A DNA stretch of 12,056 nt from Oligoflexia bacterium (lineage in GTDB: Bacteria; Bdellovibrionota; UBA1018; CAIMNF01). The translations under genes were made by a program, and so were the position numbers. Each line of letters opens with the position of its first letter. Position 1 is the first letter of the stretch. Below are positions 1-6,594 of the stretch, piece after piece. The DNA lies in the NCBI GenBank assembly GCA_903842755.1, contig CAIMNF010000396.1, forward strand, positions 1 to 12,056. Direction: 5' to 3'. The notes under the pieces were generated by a model, which was not told the DNA's origin, did not search any database, and saw only the letters and a program-made list of their open reading frames with translations.

Positions 1-611
1 TCGGCCTGATGAAGGCGGTCGATAAATTCGAATATCGCCGGGGCTATAAGTTTTCTACCTACGCGACGTGGTGGATTCGCCAAGCCATTACTCGCGCCAT
101 TGCAGATCAGGCCAGAACGATTCGGATTCCGGTTCACATGATTGAAACGATTAATAAGTTGGTGCGGACTTCGCGGATGCTGATGCAGCAATTGGGCCGA
201 GAACCTCAGCCTGAAGAAATTGCAGTGAAGATGGAAATGCCGGTCGACAAAGTTCGAAAGGTTCTAAAAATTGCGAAAGAGCCGATCTCGCTAGAGACCC
301 CAATCGGTGAGGAAGAGGATTCATCCTTAGGCGACTTTATTGAGGATAAGAATATCATTAATCCATCGGAAGCGGTGATTAGCTTGAACTTATCGGAGCA
401 AACCCGAAAAGTGCTTTCAACGTTGACCCCACGGGAAGAAAAAGTATTGCGCATGCGCTTTGGGATCGGCGAAAAATCCGATCATACGTTAGAAGAAGTG
501 GGACAAGATTTTTTCGTTACCCGGGAACGGATTCGACAAATTGAAGCCAAAGCACTTCGGAAACTCCGCCACCCCTCGCGGGCGAAGTTGCTTAAAGCAT
601 TTGTTGATTAG
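1..611 (+). CDS. rpoD: RNA polymerase sigma factor RpoD (sigma-70), C-terminal part
   Basis: This is the 3' end of the primary sigma factor gene; its 5' end lies outside the window and the frame is already open at base 1. RpoD directs RNA polymerase to housekeeping promoters. The visible part starts in region 2.3/2.4 (KFEYRRGYKFSTYATWWIRQ, which melts and reads the -10 element). It continues through region 3 (TIRIPVHMIETINKL and the following helices) and the GEEEDSSLGDFIED segment (region 3.2, sigma finger). It ends in region 4, with LTPREEKVLRMRFGIG and the 4.2 helix-turn-helix VTRERIRQIEAKALRKLRHP that reads the -35 element. These blocks match E. coli RpoD nearly residue for residue, so the call is very safe. 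The end (KLLKAFVD, TAG) is at the usual place. No intrinsic terminator is seen before the next small ORF 20 nt downstream. Confidence 0.97.
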   Translation, partial: GLMKAVDKFEYRRGYKFSTYATWWIRQAITRAIADQARTIRIPVHMIETINKLVRTSRMLMQQLGREPQPEEIAVKMEMPVDKVRKVLKIAKEPISLETPIGEEEDSSLGDFIEDKNIINPSEAVISLNLSEQTRKVLSTLTPREEKVLRMRFGIGEKSDHTLEEVGQDFFVTRERIRQIEAKALRKLRHPSRAKLLKAFVD

Positions 612-631
612 TAGATTTAAGTGCTGAGAGC

Positions 632-745
632 ATGAAAAATGCGACCGTCTTAATTGTACTATTATTTTTTTCGAATACAGCTCATGCGCAGATATCCGCA
701 CCTTTCTTCTTTAACCGTAACGATGTATTTTCCCTTTTGCGCTAA
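632..745 (+). CDS. Putative 37-residue secreted pre-peptide (or remnant of an exported-protein gene)
   Basis: A short ORF of 37 codons plus stop follows rpoD by 20 nt. The first 19-20 residues form a textbook Sec signal peptide: a charged start (MKN), a hydrophobic core (ATVLIVLLFFSNT) and a signal peptidase site AHA|Q. The predicted mature peptide is only about 18 residues (QISAPFFFNRNDVFSLLR), hydrophobic and aromatic with two or three basic residues. The SD is weak (GAGAG just before the ATG). The next ORF's ATG is 7 nt after this stop. No family is recognised. It may be a true small secreted peptide, or the surviving 5' end of a longer exported-protein gene whose remainder was lost when the toxin-antitoxin block arrived. 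The signal peptide is seen; the function is unknown. Confidence 0.45.
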   Translation: MKNATVLIVLLFFSNTAHAQISAPFFFNRNDVFSLLR

Positions 746-752
746 AAGGTAA

Positions 753-1205
753 ATGTTTCGAGAATCAGTCGTTGAAATTATTGGGTTTTTCGACCAACCA
801 TTAAACCCTTTTAGCAGGCATAAAGTAAAAAGTAAGCGTGAAACAATCTTGCTACTGAAGGAAGTGAATAAAAACTTGTCAAAACTGACAAGTTTTTCTA
901 AAATAGGTTTGATGAAGCCAAGAAGAAGTTATCCGGTCAGTTTTAAAATTAACGGCTTTAAAATCACCGAAGTGCTTATCGACCCACACTATGAAATTAA
1001 TCACAGTGATTCGATGAATGATGAACTTATCTTGAAGCTAGTGGGGCTATTAGATGGAAAGTTTTTTAAACCAGAAACGATTGATTCAGATTTTCAATAT
1101 TATGTTGCTGATCCCCTTAAGTTTGAAGAGTTGAATTATCGTCTTGTGTGGCTCCTTGAAAATGAAAAGCTTTATGTGGGTGTAGTAAACGCGTTTAGGA
1201 GGTAG
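753..1205 (+). CDS. Toxin-like protein of a HigBA/RelBE-type pair; real start may be ATG at 912
   Basis: The longest reading gives 150 residues from an ATG with a modest SD (AAAAGGT). An internal ATG at 912 gives 97 residues beginning MKPRRSYPV, a typical size for RelE/HigB-type toxins. The C-terminal strands NYRLVWLLENEKLYVGVVNAFRR resemble the last beta strands of the RelE/ParE fold, where a core valine/leucine strand pair ends in a basic tail. The gene lies directly before an HTH antitoxin gene, with the antitoxin's SD overlapping the codons for the final RR. This toxin-first order is that of higBA. A perfect dyad and a good promoter lie just before codon 54 (912), inside the longer reading, which favours the short, possibly leaderless form. 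The 53 extra residues otherwise look protein-like (Lys-rich, helical), so the longer form cannot be excluded. mRNA-interferase activity is inferred from fold and context only. Confidence 0.7.
   Translation: MFRESVVEIIGFFDQPLNPFSRHKVKSKRETILLLKEVNKNLSKLTSFSKIGLMKPRRSYPVSFKINGFKITEVLIDPHYEINHSDSMNDELILKLVGLLDGKFFKPETIDSDFQYYVADPLKFEELNYRLVWLLENEKLYVGVVNAFRR
870..897. promoter_or_regulatory. Perfect dyad, probable antitoxin operator
   Basis: The arms AAAAACTTGTC (870-880) and GACAAGTTTTT (887-897) are perfect reverse complements around a 6-nt centre (AAAACT). The dyad covers the -35 box and much of the spacer of the promoter that ends 7 nt before ATG 912. Such placement is what is expected for autorepression by the HTH antitoxin, alone or with the toxin. 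The alternative is a weak bidirectional intrinsic terminator: the stem is AT-rich and ends in five Ts. Confidence 0.6.
876..904 (+). promoter_or_regulatory. Sigma-70 promoter of the toxin-antitoxin pair
   Basis: The -35 box TTGTCA (876-881, 5/6 match) and -10 box TAAAAT (899-904, 5/6 match) are separated by exactly 17 bp. Transcription would be expected to start around 911-912, on or next to the ATG at 912, giving a leaderless or nearly leaderless mRNA. It overlaps the dyad at 870-897. Confidence 0.55.
1197..1203 (+). promoter_or_regulatory. Strong Shine-Dalgarno site of the antitoxin gene
   Basis: AGGAGGT lies 11 nt before ATG 1215 but only 2 nt before the in-frame GTG at 1206. The spacing decides the start in favour of ATG 1215. 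It overlaps the toxin's last codons and stop. It is one of the strongest SD sequences in the window and fits the need to make antitoxin in excess. Confidence 0.7.
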
Positions 1206-1214
1206 GTGGCGACT

Positions 1215-1547
1215 ATGAGTGAAACTAAAAGGAAGAATTGGCCAGATGAAAAAAAACTTGCAGAAATTAGGGAGCGCTTATCAAGTAATGAAATAATGGG
1301 TAGTACGGTACTAGACGCAAGTGCTCCTCTGGTAGATCGAATAAAAGCAAACATTTGTAGTAAGATAATTCAATATCAATTAGAGACTCAAATCACGCAA
1401 AAGGATTTGGCAGTAAAGCTTCATGTGGATGAGCCAGAAATGAGCAGGATTATTCATTATAAATTGGAACGCTATTCAATTGATCGCTTACTAGGCTATC
1501 TTGAAATCTTGTATCCAAATCTAAAATTTGAAGTCATTGCAGCCTAA
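1215..1547 (+). CDS. HTH_37/XRE-family antitoxin (HigA-like)
   Basis: This 110-residue protein should neutralise the toxin encoded just upstream and repress the shared promoter. Residues about 43-99 form a XRE-type helix-turn-helix: a first helix (DRIKANICSKIIQYQLETQ), then TQKDLAVKLHVDEPEMSRII, where TQKDLA and the following turn are the classic recognition unit, then YSIDRLLGYLEIL. The pattern 'itQkdlA.kL.v..p.msrii..k...ysidrLl.yle.L' is that of the HTH_37 family of antitoxins. The first 40 residues are charged and may be the toxin-binding segment. The start is set by AGGAGGT; a GTG 9 nt upstream is too close to it. The gap to the toxin stop is 9 nt. The HTH call is firm; the antitoxin role follows from context. 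Confidence 0.82.
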   Translation: MSETKRKNWPDEKKLAEIRERLSSNEIMGSTVLDASAPLVDRIKANICSKIIQYQLETQITQKDLAVKLHVDEPEMSRIIHYKLERYSIDRLLGYLEILYPNLKFEVIAA

Positions 1548-1860
1548 GTGCTTCGCTTTGAATGATGCTAATCGCCTTCTTGCAGAGGTTAATCGTTCCT
1601 TAAATAAACACTTTATTATTGATCATACTACTCATCGAGCGGGTTTTGACCAACAAGCATGGGATCATTTCGGGCTACATAAAGTCTATGCTTATGACTC
1701 TGATGGCGAAATGTGTGTAATGGAAAAGTGGGATGATTCGAGCACAAGTAGTCCGACCGAAAAACCTACTCTCTTAGTGGAGTGCAGGGCAAACGAGACA
1801 AAAAAAGGCGCAGTGATTTATAGAAAAGATAAAATTGCGACCACAGGCACTTATTACTAA
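1528..1860 (+). CDS. Unknown 110-residue ORF overlapping the antitoxin 3' end
   Basis: The frame opens after a stop at 1522-1524. The only possible starts near its beginning are TTG codons (1528, 1537, 1558), and none has a clear SD; the first in-frame ATG is at about 1711. If translated from 1528 it overlaps the antitoxin by 20 nt, which would make it coupled and a possible third member of the operon. The product is soluble, with no signal peptide or membrane segment. It is Asp/His/Trp-bearing in the middle (DQQAWDHFGLHKVYAYDSDG) and ends in a beta-like segment, KPTLLVECRANETKKGAVIY. No family is recognised. The composition looks like real protein, but the missing start raises the possibility of a 5'-truncated gene fragment joined to the antitoxin. 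Confidence 0.4.
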   Translation: MKSLQPKCFALNDANRLLAEVNRSLNKHFIIDHTTHRAGFDQQAWDHFGLHKVYAYDSDGEMCVMEKWDDSSTSSPTEKPTLLVECRANETKKGAVIYRKDKIATTGTYY

Positions 1861-1903
1861 TTTTGGCAATAAATCCAGCTTTGTTAAAAAATACAAGCGA
1901 TCA

Positions 1904-2986
1904 CTAAGGCTGAGTACCCGCCAGCTCCGTACCTTGGTTAGCTCGGGAAGCTTGCGCAAGTCCTTGATTGATCCAAGAATTGAGAGAGGTTCCAAGAGAG
2001 GCAATTTTATTCTTCGCGACGAGTAAGGGATAATGTTGAACGTTGGTGTCCGCATATTGAATGGCTTGGTGTTCTGACCAGAGGGTTGCGTCTTCATAAA
2101 TGACTTCTAATTCGTTTTTTAATTGAGCCGAAGCAGTTACTTCAATTCCCTTTGGAAGAAAAATTTTGATTTTTGCAACGGTCGCCACTGGGCAAGCGTG
2201 AAATGATTTGCGCGCAATAAATGTTCGTGGCGCATTATTGTGGTCTACAAGTTCTTGTAGGTTTGCTGCATACACGGTGTTGCCCGAAGTCAGTGCGGTT
2301 TGGATTTCCTTCTTGAGCGACTTTTGCGTGGACGAGACCGATTGAAATGGCTTATCCGAATATTTGGCAATCGCTCCGCCTGACAATAAATAATTATTGA
2401 GGTAGTGGGTGTAGATTGCAGCGGCTTCGTCGTCCGCAAGGGATTTGAATTCGCCTTCCTGCTTCATGTTCTCCAGGCATTTGCTTTCTTGGAGTTCAGT
2501 AAGGGCGTGGGTAATCATTAACGTGTTGCGCTTTAGTTTCCTAAAGGACTTAGCAAGGTCGTCCAATTTCCCTTGAGTAAATGCACTTGCGCGAGCGGGC
2601 TTTCTTTTTTTAAGTGCGCTCAGTGTTTCCATTAAGTCTGAATACAATTCAGGTTGTTTGGAAATTTCGCTTAGTTTTTTGGCCAGGTTCATGTAGCGGG
2701 TAAAGTTCACTTTACAGGATGCTTTGAGGTGCTTTTGAACAATTTTTAAATTCTGCAAATTTTCAATTCGGATTTGACTGACGGGGTGGCTCAGCCAGTG
2801 ATGAAGGTCTTCATTAAAAGAAGCTTGGGTAATGATTTCTGCATTTTTGCGGGCAAAATCATTCCATTTAAGGGTGAATTGAGCATAGGTCTCGAAGGCG
2901 TTTTCACAGGAGCTTTGAACTGGCTGTGCAAACACTCCAACATGCGCAACGAAAAGCGCTGCAGGAACCCATTTAATAAACTTCAT
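1904..2986 (-). CDS. Exported protein of unknown function, helical, four cysteines
   Basis: The 360-residue product begins with a Sec signal peptide (MKFIKWVPAALFVAHVGVFA|QPV, cleavage after about residue 20) and should be periplasmic or secreted. The mature protein has four cysteines (27, 91, 170, 265), an even number that would suit two disulfides. Residues about 28-175 are predicted mostly alpha-helical and Lys-rich, with hydrophobic spacing as in helical bundles. The last third, from about 260 (SFHACPVATVAKIKIFLPKGIEV), looks more beta-like. No catalytic motif or known domain was recognised. No SD precedes the ATG; a GATTAT hexamer lies 8 nt upstream, but no good -35 goes with it. The gene is divergent from the small exported protein at 3126 and convergent with the ORF ending at 1860. 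Confidence 0.85.
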   Translation of the reverse strand: MKFIKWVPAALFVAHVGVFAQPVQSSCENAFETYAQFTLKWNDFARKNAEIITQASFNEDLHHWLSHPVSQIRIENLQNLKIVQKHLKASCKVNFTRYMNLAKKLSEISKQPELYSDLMETLSALKKRKPARASAFTQGKLDDLAKSFRKLKRNTLMITHALTELQESKCLENMKQEGEFKSLADDEAAAIYTHYLNNYLLSGGAIAKYSDKPFQSVSSTQKSLKKEIQTALTSGNTVYAANLQELVDHNNAPRTFIARKSFHACPVATVAKIKIFLPKGIEVTASAQLKNELEVIYEDATLWSEHQAIQYADTNVQHYPLLVAKNKIASLGTSLNSWINQGLAQASRANQGTELAGTQP

Positions 2987-3125
2987 ATAATGGTATAATC
3001 TGCAGGAAGTGGGCCAGGATCTTGATTCTTAAAGTCTGTTATATTTGTGCTCAGCTCTTAAAACTGATCGAACTTTAGACAGATGATGTAAAGACTTCAG
3101 TCAACTAAATGGGGTTGCTGCTACA

Positions 3126-3527
3126 ATGAGTTTCATTTACAGTGATTCTATGAGGCTCATTAAATTCTTGTTGTTATTCTCTTTTCTTTATCAAACCGTA
3201 GCCAGCGCCGAAGTCGTTTTGGCCTGCAAAAAGCGCAACCCTTATGTGTATCAGTCCTTCTATTGGGTTCAAATCGAACGAAACGAAAAAGGCCAACTTG
3301 CGTTCTTTTATGGCAACGGAGTGGATTCGCAAATGGTGGAAGTCTATTTTGCCTCAACGGTTACGGCAAGTGCGCCGGTTACTCCAGGGATTCAAAACTA
3401 TTCTTTTCAAAACGAAGCGTATTCACTGTCCGCAGACGTAAACACAAACGCGCGCCCTTCTTTGCTTAAATTTACCATTAAAAATAAAACCCAAACCGTT
3501 GTTCGCGATCACTTTGTTTGTGAATAG
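3126..3527 (+). CDS. Small exported protein of unknown function
   Basis: This is 133 residues from ATG 3126, or 125 from ATG 3150. The second start gives a cleaner signal peptide (MRLIKFLLLFSFLYQTVASA|EVV), while the first adds MSFIYSDS in front of it; neither has a convincing SD. The mature protein is about 105 residues, rich in aromatic and beta-forming residues (YVYQSFYWVQIE, QLAFFYGN, LLKFTIKNK). It has one Cys near the mature N-terminus (VLACKK) and one as the penultimate residue (FVCE), a pair that could clasp a small beta barrel or sandwich. No family is recognised. Its stop is 2 nt from the stop of the convergent CoA-transferase operon, with no intrinsic terminator between them, so opposing transcripts must overlap. 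Confidence 0.8.
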   Translation: MSFIYSDSMRLIKFLLLFSFLYQTVASAEVVLACKKRNPYVYQSFYWVQIERNEKGQLAFFYGNGVDSQMVEVYFASTVTASAPVTPGIQNYSFQNEAYSLSADVNTNARPSLLKFTIKNKTQTVVRDHFVCE

Positions 3528-3529
3528 AT

Positions 3530-4336
3530 TTACAAGTACATTCGGTCCGGATCAATTCTATTTCTGAGAATAGAAATGACCTCCGGATTTGGTTCCGTGA
3601 TTACTTTTAACGTGGATGATATTTTAAGGTCCCAGCCACAGTTTTGTTTGACTTGATCGACGGTCACGCCGGCGTAGATTTCGGTCAGTGTAAATTCGCC
3701 GTCGATCATTTCAAGTACGCCTAGGTCGGTAATGGCCTTTGTGGGGCCTCCGCCTGGCAATTTAAGCGCACTACGCGACTGATGGAGGTCGCGCCCTGGT
3801 TTATTCGATTCCATTTTAGACCCTGGACTAGTGATGAAATCACAGTGGTCAACGAAACTTTTGGGCGACATGCGCATCATGATGAGCACGCGCTGCGAGT
3901 GGGTAGCGATTTCGCAAGCGCCGCCGGAACCGGGGAGTCGAATTTTAGGTTGGTTGTAATCGCCGATCACAGTGGTGTTGATGTTCCCATAGCGGTCCAC
4001 TTGGGCGCCCCCAAGAAATCCTACTTCAATTAATCCGCCTTGTAGGTAGCATTGAAAAATATCGGCTTGTGAAACGATAGCCAAAGAATCGGTCACCAAC
4101 GTAGGATCGCCGATGGATACGGGCAGCCGGGCGGGCAGAGTACCAATGGTCCCACTTTCGTAAATCATAAATAATTGGGGTGCATGGGTCACGCGCGCTA
4201 AGTTACACGCTAAATTGGGTAACCCGATGCCCACGAACACTACTTCGCGGTCTTGAAGTTCAAGCGAGGCTCTTACGGCCATCCGTTCGCTGGGGGTAAT
4301 GGGTGCGGTAGAATTTACTGGCGCATTAGTAGCCAT
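3530..4336 (-). CDS. CoA-transferase family I, subunit B (GctB-like)
   Basis: This 268-residue subunit should pair with the upstream subunit A to move CoA between acids in the cytosol. It lines up with glutaconate CoA-transferase beta subunits along its length. The VGIGLPNLA opening is followed by the active-site glutamate in LFMIYESGTIG (Glu60; family I enzymes form a glutamyl-CoA thioester there). GGAQVDRYGNINTT, IGDYNQPKIRLPGSGGA (residues 125-140) and DFITSPG follow, and the C-terminus is PEVISILRNRIDP. The length is usual for the family (about 250-270). The start overlaps the end of subunit A by 11 nt and has an AAGGAG SD, so the two are translationally coupled. The true acid substrate is not set by these motifs. 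Close relatives include ring-opening hydrolases such as IpdB, but the retained ESG glutamate favours transferase chemistry. Confidence 0.9.
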   Translation of the reverse strand: MATNAPVNSTAPITPSERMAVRASLELQDREVVFVGIGLPNLACNLARVTHAPQLFMIYESGTIGTLPARLPVSIGDPTLVTDSLAIVSQADIFQCYLQGGLIEVGFLGGAQVDRYGNINTTVIGDYNQPKIRLPGSGGACEIATHSQRVLIMMRMSPKSFVDHCDFITSPGSKMESNKPGRDLHQSRSALKLPGGGPTKAITDLGVLEMIDGEFTLTEIYAGVTVDQVKQNCGWDLKISSTLKVITEPNPEVISILRNRIDPDRMYL

Positions 4337-5264
4337 AGTCGACTCCTTCGCACTTCCGCGGCTTTGCTTTTAGTTTGTCCATGAGGCCGGATTGAAGTTT
4401 TGACAAATACCCCTTGCGATCGTTCACACCAAACACAAATTCATTGAAGTAATCCTGATACGTTTTAGGATCACGGGAAATCTCTTCCCATTGAACGTAA
4501 AAAGCGTTGTCACGATCGTAATATCCCTGAGCATAAGAGGGGTGGCAGCCCCAGGGTTCGTGCACCACATGGTCCACCAAAATACCCGGAACCAAGGTAC
4601 GGTTCGGATCGCGGCGAATGACAGAAGTTTCGACAATTTCTTCGGCGACGACGATCACTTTTTTTGCCGCAAAGGCCGATTCTTTTTGGGTGCCCATGAG
4701 GCCCCACACTTGGGCATTTCCTTCTTGATCCGCGCGCTGGCAAGCGATGATTGCTACGTCCGGATGGAGAGCGGGTACGGTGGCAAACATTTCTCCGGTA
4801 TAGGGGCATGTCACTGTTTTAATTTTTGAGTTCGAGTCGGCAATGTGAGTGCCTTGATAATTTTTAAGTGGCCAAAACGGTAGCCCAGAGCTGCCCGCAA
4901 GTAAGCGCGACACCATTCCAAAGTGGGAGTATTCTTCAAGTTCGATTCGGGAAGTGGAGTCTTTTTGCGAGCGTCTCCGCAGGCCATGTAAACTCCCAAC
5001 CCCCGGATTTCCTGCCCAGCTAAAGACTAACTTTTTGACTAAGTTTGCTTCAATCAGCTGATCATAAACTAAGTCAGGAGTGAGGCGGCTTGCGGTTAAG
5101 TCTTTAATGCCTTGCCGAATAATTTCGTGGCCAGCAGCAAAATTAATCAGGTGAGTGAAGCCTTCGATATACAAGTCACAACCGGGAGTAACGGTATCTT
5201 GTACTGCTTCTTTCATTGAAACAATTTTATTGGGCTTCAGTTTCGGTTTTCTTAAAGCGCTCAT
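4326..5264 (-). CDS. CoA-transferase family I, subunit A (GctA-like)
   Basis: This 312-residue subunit is close in length to GctA of Acidaminococcus (about 320). Recognised blocks are CDLYIEGFTHLINFAAGHEIIRQG (residues about 29-52, the glycine/aromatic opening loop of the family), SWAGNPGVGS, LEEYSHFGMVSRLLAGSSGLPFWPL (109-133), PALHPDVAIIACQRADQEGNAQVWG (164-188) and VVHEPWGCHPSYAQGYYDRDN (233-253). It forms the active enzyme with subunit B, which carries the catalytic glutamate. It starts 4 nt after the aminotransferase stop with no clear SD, so it is probably read by re-initiation. The LEEYSHF...GLPF region also resembles IpdA-type hydrolases of ring degradation. The gene is therefore called at family level, with glutaconate/glutarate or another C4-C6 acid as the likely but unproven substrate. 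Confidence 0.9.
   Translation of the reverse strand: MSALRKPKLKPNKIVSMKEAVQDTVTPGCDLYIEGFTHLINFAAGHEIIRQGIKDLTASRLTPDLVYDQLIEANLVKKLVFSWAGNPGVGSLHGLRRRSQKDSTSRIELEEYSHFGMVSRLLAGSSGLPFWPLKNYQGTHIADSNSKIKTVTCPYTGEMFATVPALHPDVAIIACQRADQEGNAQVWGLMGTQKESAFAAKKVIVVAEEIVETSVIRRDPNRTLVPGILVDHVVHEPWGCHPSYAQGYYDRDNAFYVQWEEISRDPKTYQDYFNEFVFGVNDRKGYLSKLQSGLMDKLKAKPRKCEGVDYGY
4343..4348 (-). promoter_or_regulatory. Shine-Dalgarno of CoA-transferase subunit B
   Basis: On the minus strand AAGGAG lies 6 nt before the subunit B ATG, inside the last codons of subunit A. It sets the start at 4336 and fits coupled translation, which would keep the two subunits equimolar. Confidence 0.65.
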
Positions 5265-5268
5265 GAAT

Positions 5269-6594
5269 CTACGGCGTTCCGAGCTCGGTTAAGCATTGAT
5301 CTAAAACCTCGAGGCCAGCTTTTACTTCGTCCTGGGTAATCACTAAGGGTGGCGCAAAGCGAATCGTTGACTTTCCGCACGAGAGGAGGAGTAAGCCTTT
5401 TCGAAATGCAAGCTGCTCAAGTTTGCCCACATAATCGGCCGCCGGTGTACCGTCTTTTTGCACAAACTCGGCACCAATCATTAAGCCCACGCCGCGCACA
5501 TCTCCAATGACCGGGTGTTTTTTCTGGAGCCGCTTAAGTTCGTTGATAAAAAATTCTCCAACCGAACGGATTTGGGGGAGTAGGGGTTCAAGGATGTCCA
5601 GCGTAGCAACTGCAGCCGCGCAGCAGACGGGGTTTCCGCCATAAGTAGAGCCATGGGAACCGCGCGCCCAAGTCATGACCGATGTTTTTGCAACAATGGC
5701 GCCTAAAGGCATTCCCGAGGCGATTCCCTTTGCGGTGAGTAAAACATCGGGCGCGACCCCTAACGTTTCTGCAGCAAACAAGTGCCCGGTACGACCAGCA
5801 CCCGATTGAACTTCGTCAAACACCAACATAATTTTATGCTGGTCACAAATCCGCCTTAAATCCTGAAGAAACTTTGGTGCCGGCATAATGTATCCGCCTT
5901 CGCCTTGAATGGGCTCGACAAAAATAGCCGCTACTTCTTCAGGCGCAAAGTGGGATAAAAACCAATCCGTTTCAAGCTTCGTTCCGCATTCGCATTGGGT
6001 TTGGCACCAGTCTTTTTGATGATTATAGGCGCAGCGATAAGGGTTGGAGTAAGGGATATGGTAAACTTCGGGAACTAGCGGACCAAAGTGCGCTTTTTGC
6101 CCGGGTTTAGAGGAGTTTAGAGTAATTGCCCCCATCGTACGCCCATGAAATGCGCCACGAAACGCGATGATTTTAGAACGTCTGGTATGGTATCGGGCCA
6201 GTTTAATTGCGCCTTCGACCGCTTCCGTTCCTGAGTTCGTTAAAAAAACTTTGCATTGCCCCATTCCTGGAACTGCTTTTGCTAGGCGTTCACAGACGTT
6301 GACCATCGATTCATAATAAAAATCTGTTCCGCAAATGTGCATAAACTTCGCTGCCGCATCTTGTACTGCCTTCACGACTTTGGGATGTGCGTGTCCGGTC
6401 GAGGTTACTGCAATGCCCGCCATAAAATCTAAATAAGAATTTCCATCGACGTCATGAATCCAAACGCCTTCACCGTGGTCGACGACTAACGGATATTCCT
6501 TAATGTAGGAAGGTGAGGTCACTGCGTGATCTCGATGGATCAAAGATTGCGCTTTTGGGCCAGGGGGTGGGGTATTAATTTGGGGGTATCGCAT
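5269..6594 (-). CDS. Class III PLP aminotransferase (GabT/acetylornithine aminotransferase family)
   Basis: This 441-residue enzyme should transfer the terminal amino group of an omega-amino acid (4-aminobutyrate, ornithine, 5-aminovalerate or similar) to 2-oxoglutarate, giving a semialdehyde. Family landmarks are PLVVDHGEGVWIHDVDGNSYLDF (36-58), SGTEAVEGAIKLAR (121-134, phosphate loop), FHGRT (149-153), VEPIQGEGGY (226-235), FDEVQSGAGRTG (259-270, Asp260 binding the pyridine N), LLTAKGIASG (285-294, Lys289 the Schiff-base lysine) and STYGGNP (316-322). The N-terminal PGPKAQ...TSPSY...EYPLVV and the GTDFYY block resemble the archaeal-type branch annotated as 4-aminobutyrate aminotransferase, which also contains amino-acid racemases, so racemase activity is an alternative. 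It has an unusual Cys cluster (188, 197, 201, 203). It is the first gene of the operon with the CoA-transferase subunits. No clear SD is seen; a TACAAT -10-like box lies at 6624-6629. Confidence 0.9.
   Translation of the reverse strand: MRYPQINTPPPGPKAQSLIHRDHAVTSPSYIKEYPLVVDHGEGVWIHDVDGNSYLDFMAGIAVTSTGHAHPKVVKAVQDAAAKFMHICGTDFYYESMVNVCERLAKAVPGMGQCKVFLTNSGTEAVEGAIKLARYHTRRSKIIAFRGAFHGRTMGAITLNSSKPGQKAHFGPLVPEVYHIPYSNPYRCAYNHQKDWCQTQCECGTKLETDWFLSHFAPEEVAAIFVEPIQGEGGYIMPAPKFLQDLRRICDQHKIMLVFDEVQSGAGRTGHLFAAETLGVAPDVLLTAKGIASGMPLGAIVAKTSVMTWARGSHGSTYGGNPVCCAAAVATLDILEPLLPQIRSVGEFFINELKRLQKKHPVIGDVRGVGLMIGAEFVQKDGTPAADYVGKLEQLAFRKGLLLLSCGKSTIRFAPPLVITQDEVKAGLEVLDQCLTELGTP

Noticed and set aside
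489..701. 70-residue minus-strand ORF opposite the rpoD end
   Set aside because: It is antisense to rpoD region 4, and its sequence is a mirror of conserved codons with no own signals.
870..897. Dyad as an intrinsic terminator
   Set aside because: The stem has only three G-C pairs and the T-run is inside the stem; overlap with a 17-bp-spaced promoter fits an operator better, though a weak terminator role is not excluded.
1206..1214. GTG 1206 as antitoxin start
   Set aside because: It is only 2 nt from the AGGAGGT SD, too close for initiation, whereas ATG 1215 is at 11 nt.
1774..2097. 107-residue minus-strand ORF bridging the 1528-1860 frame and the 3' end of the exported-protein gene
   Set aside because: It lies out of frame with the exported protein and has no SD; it is probably a by-product of the open frames around it.
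4491..4829. 112-residue plus-strand ORF opposite CoA-transferase subunit A
   Set aside because: It is antisense to a gene with strong family motifs and has no SD or recognisable domain.
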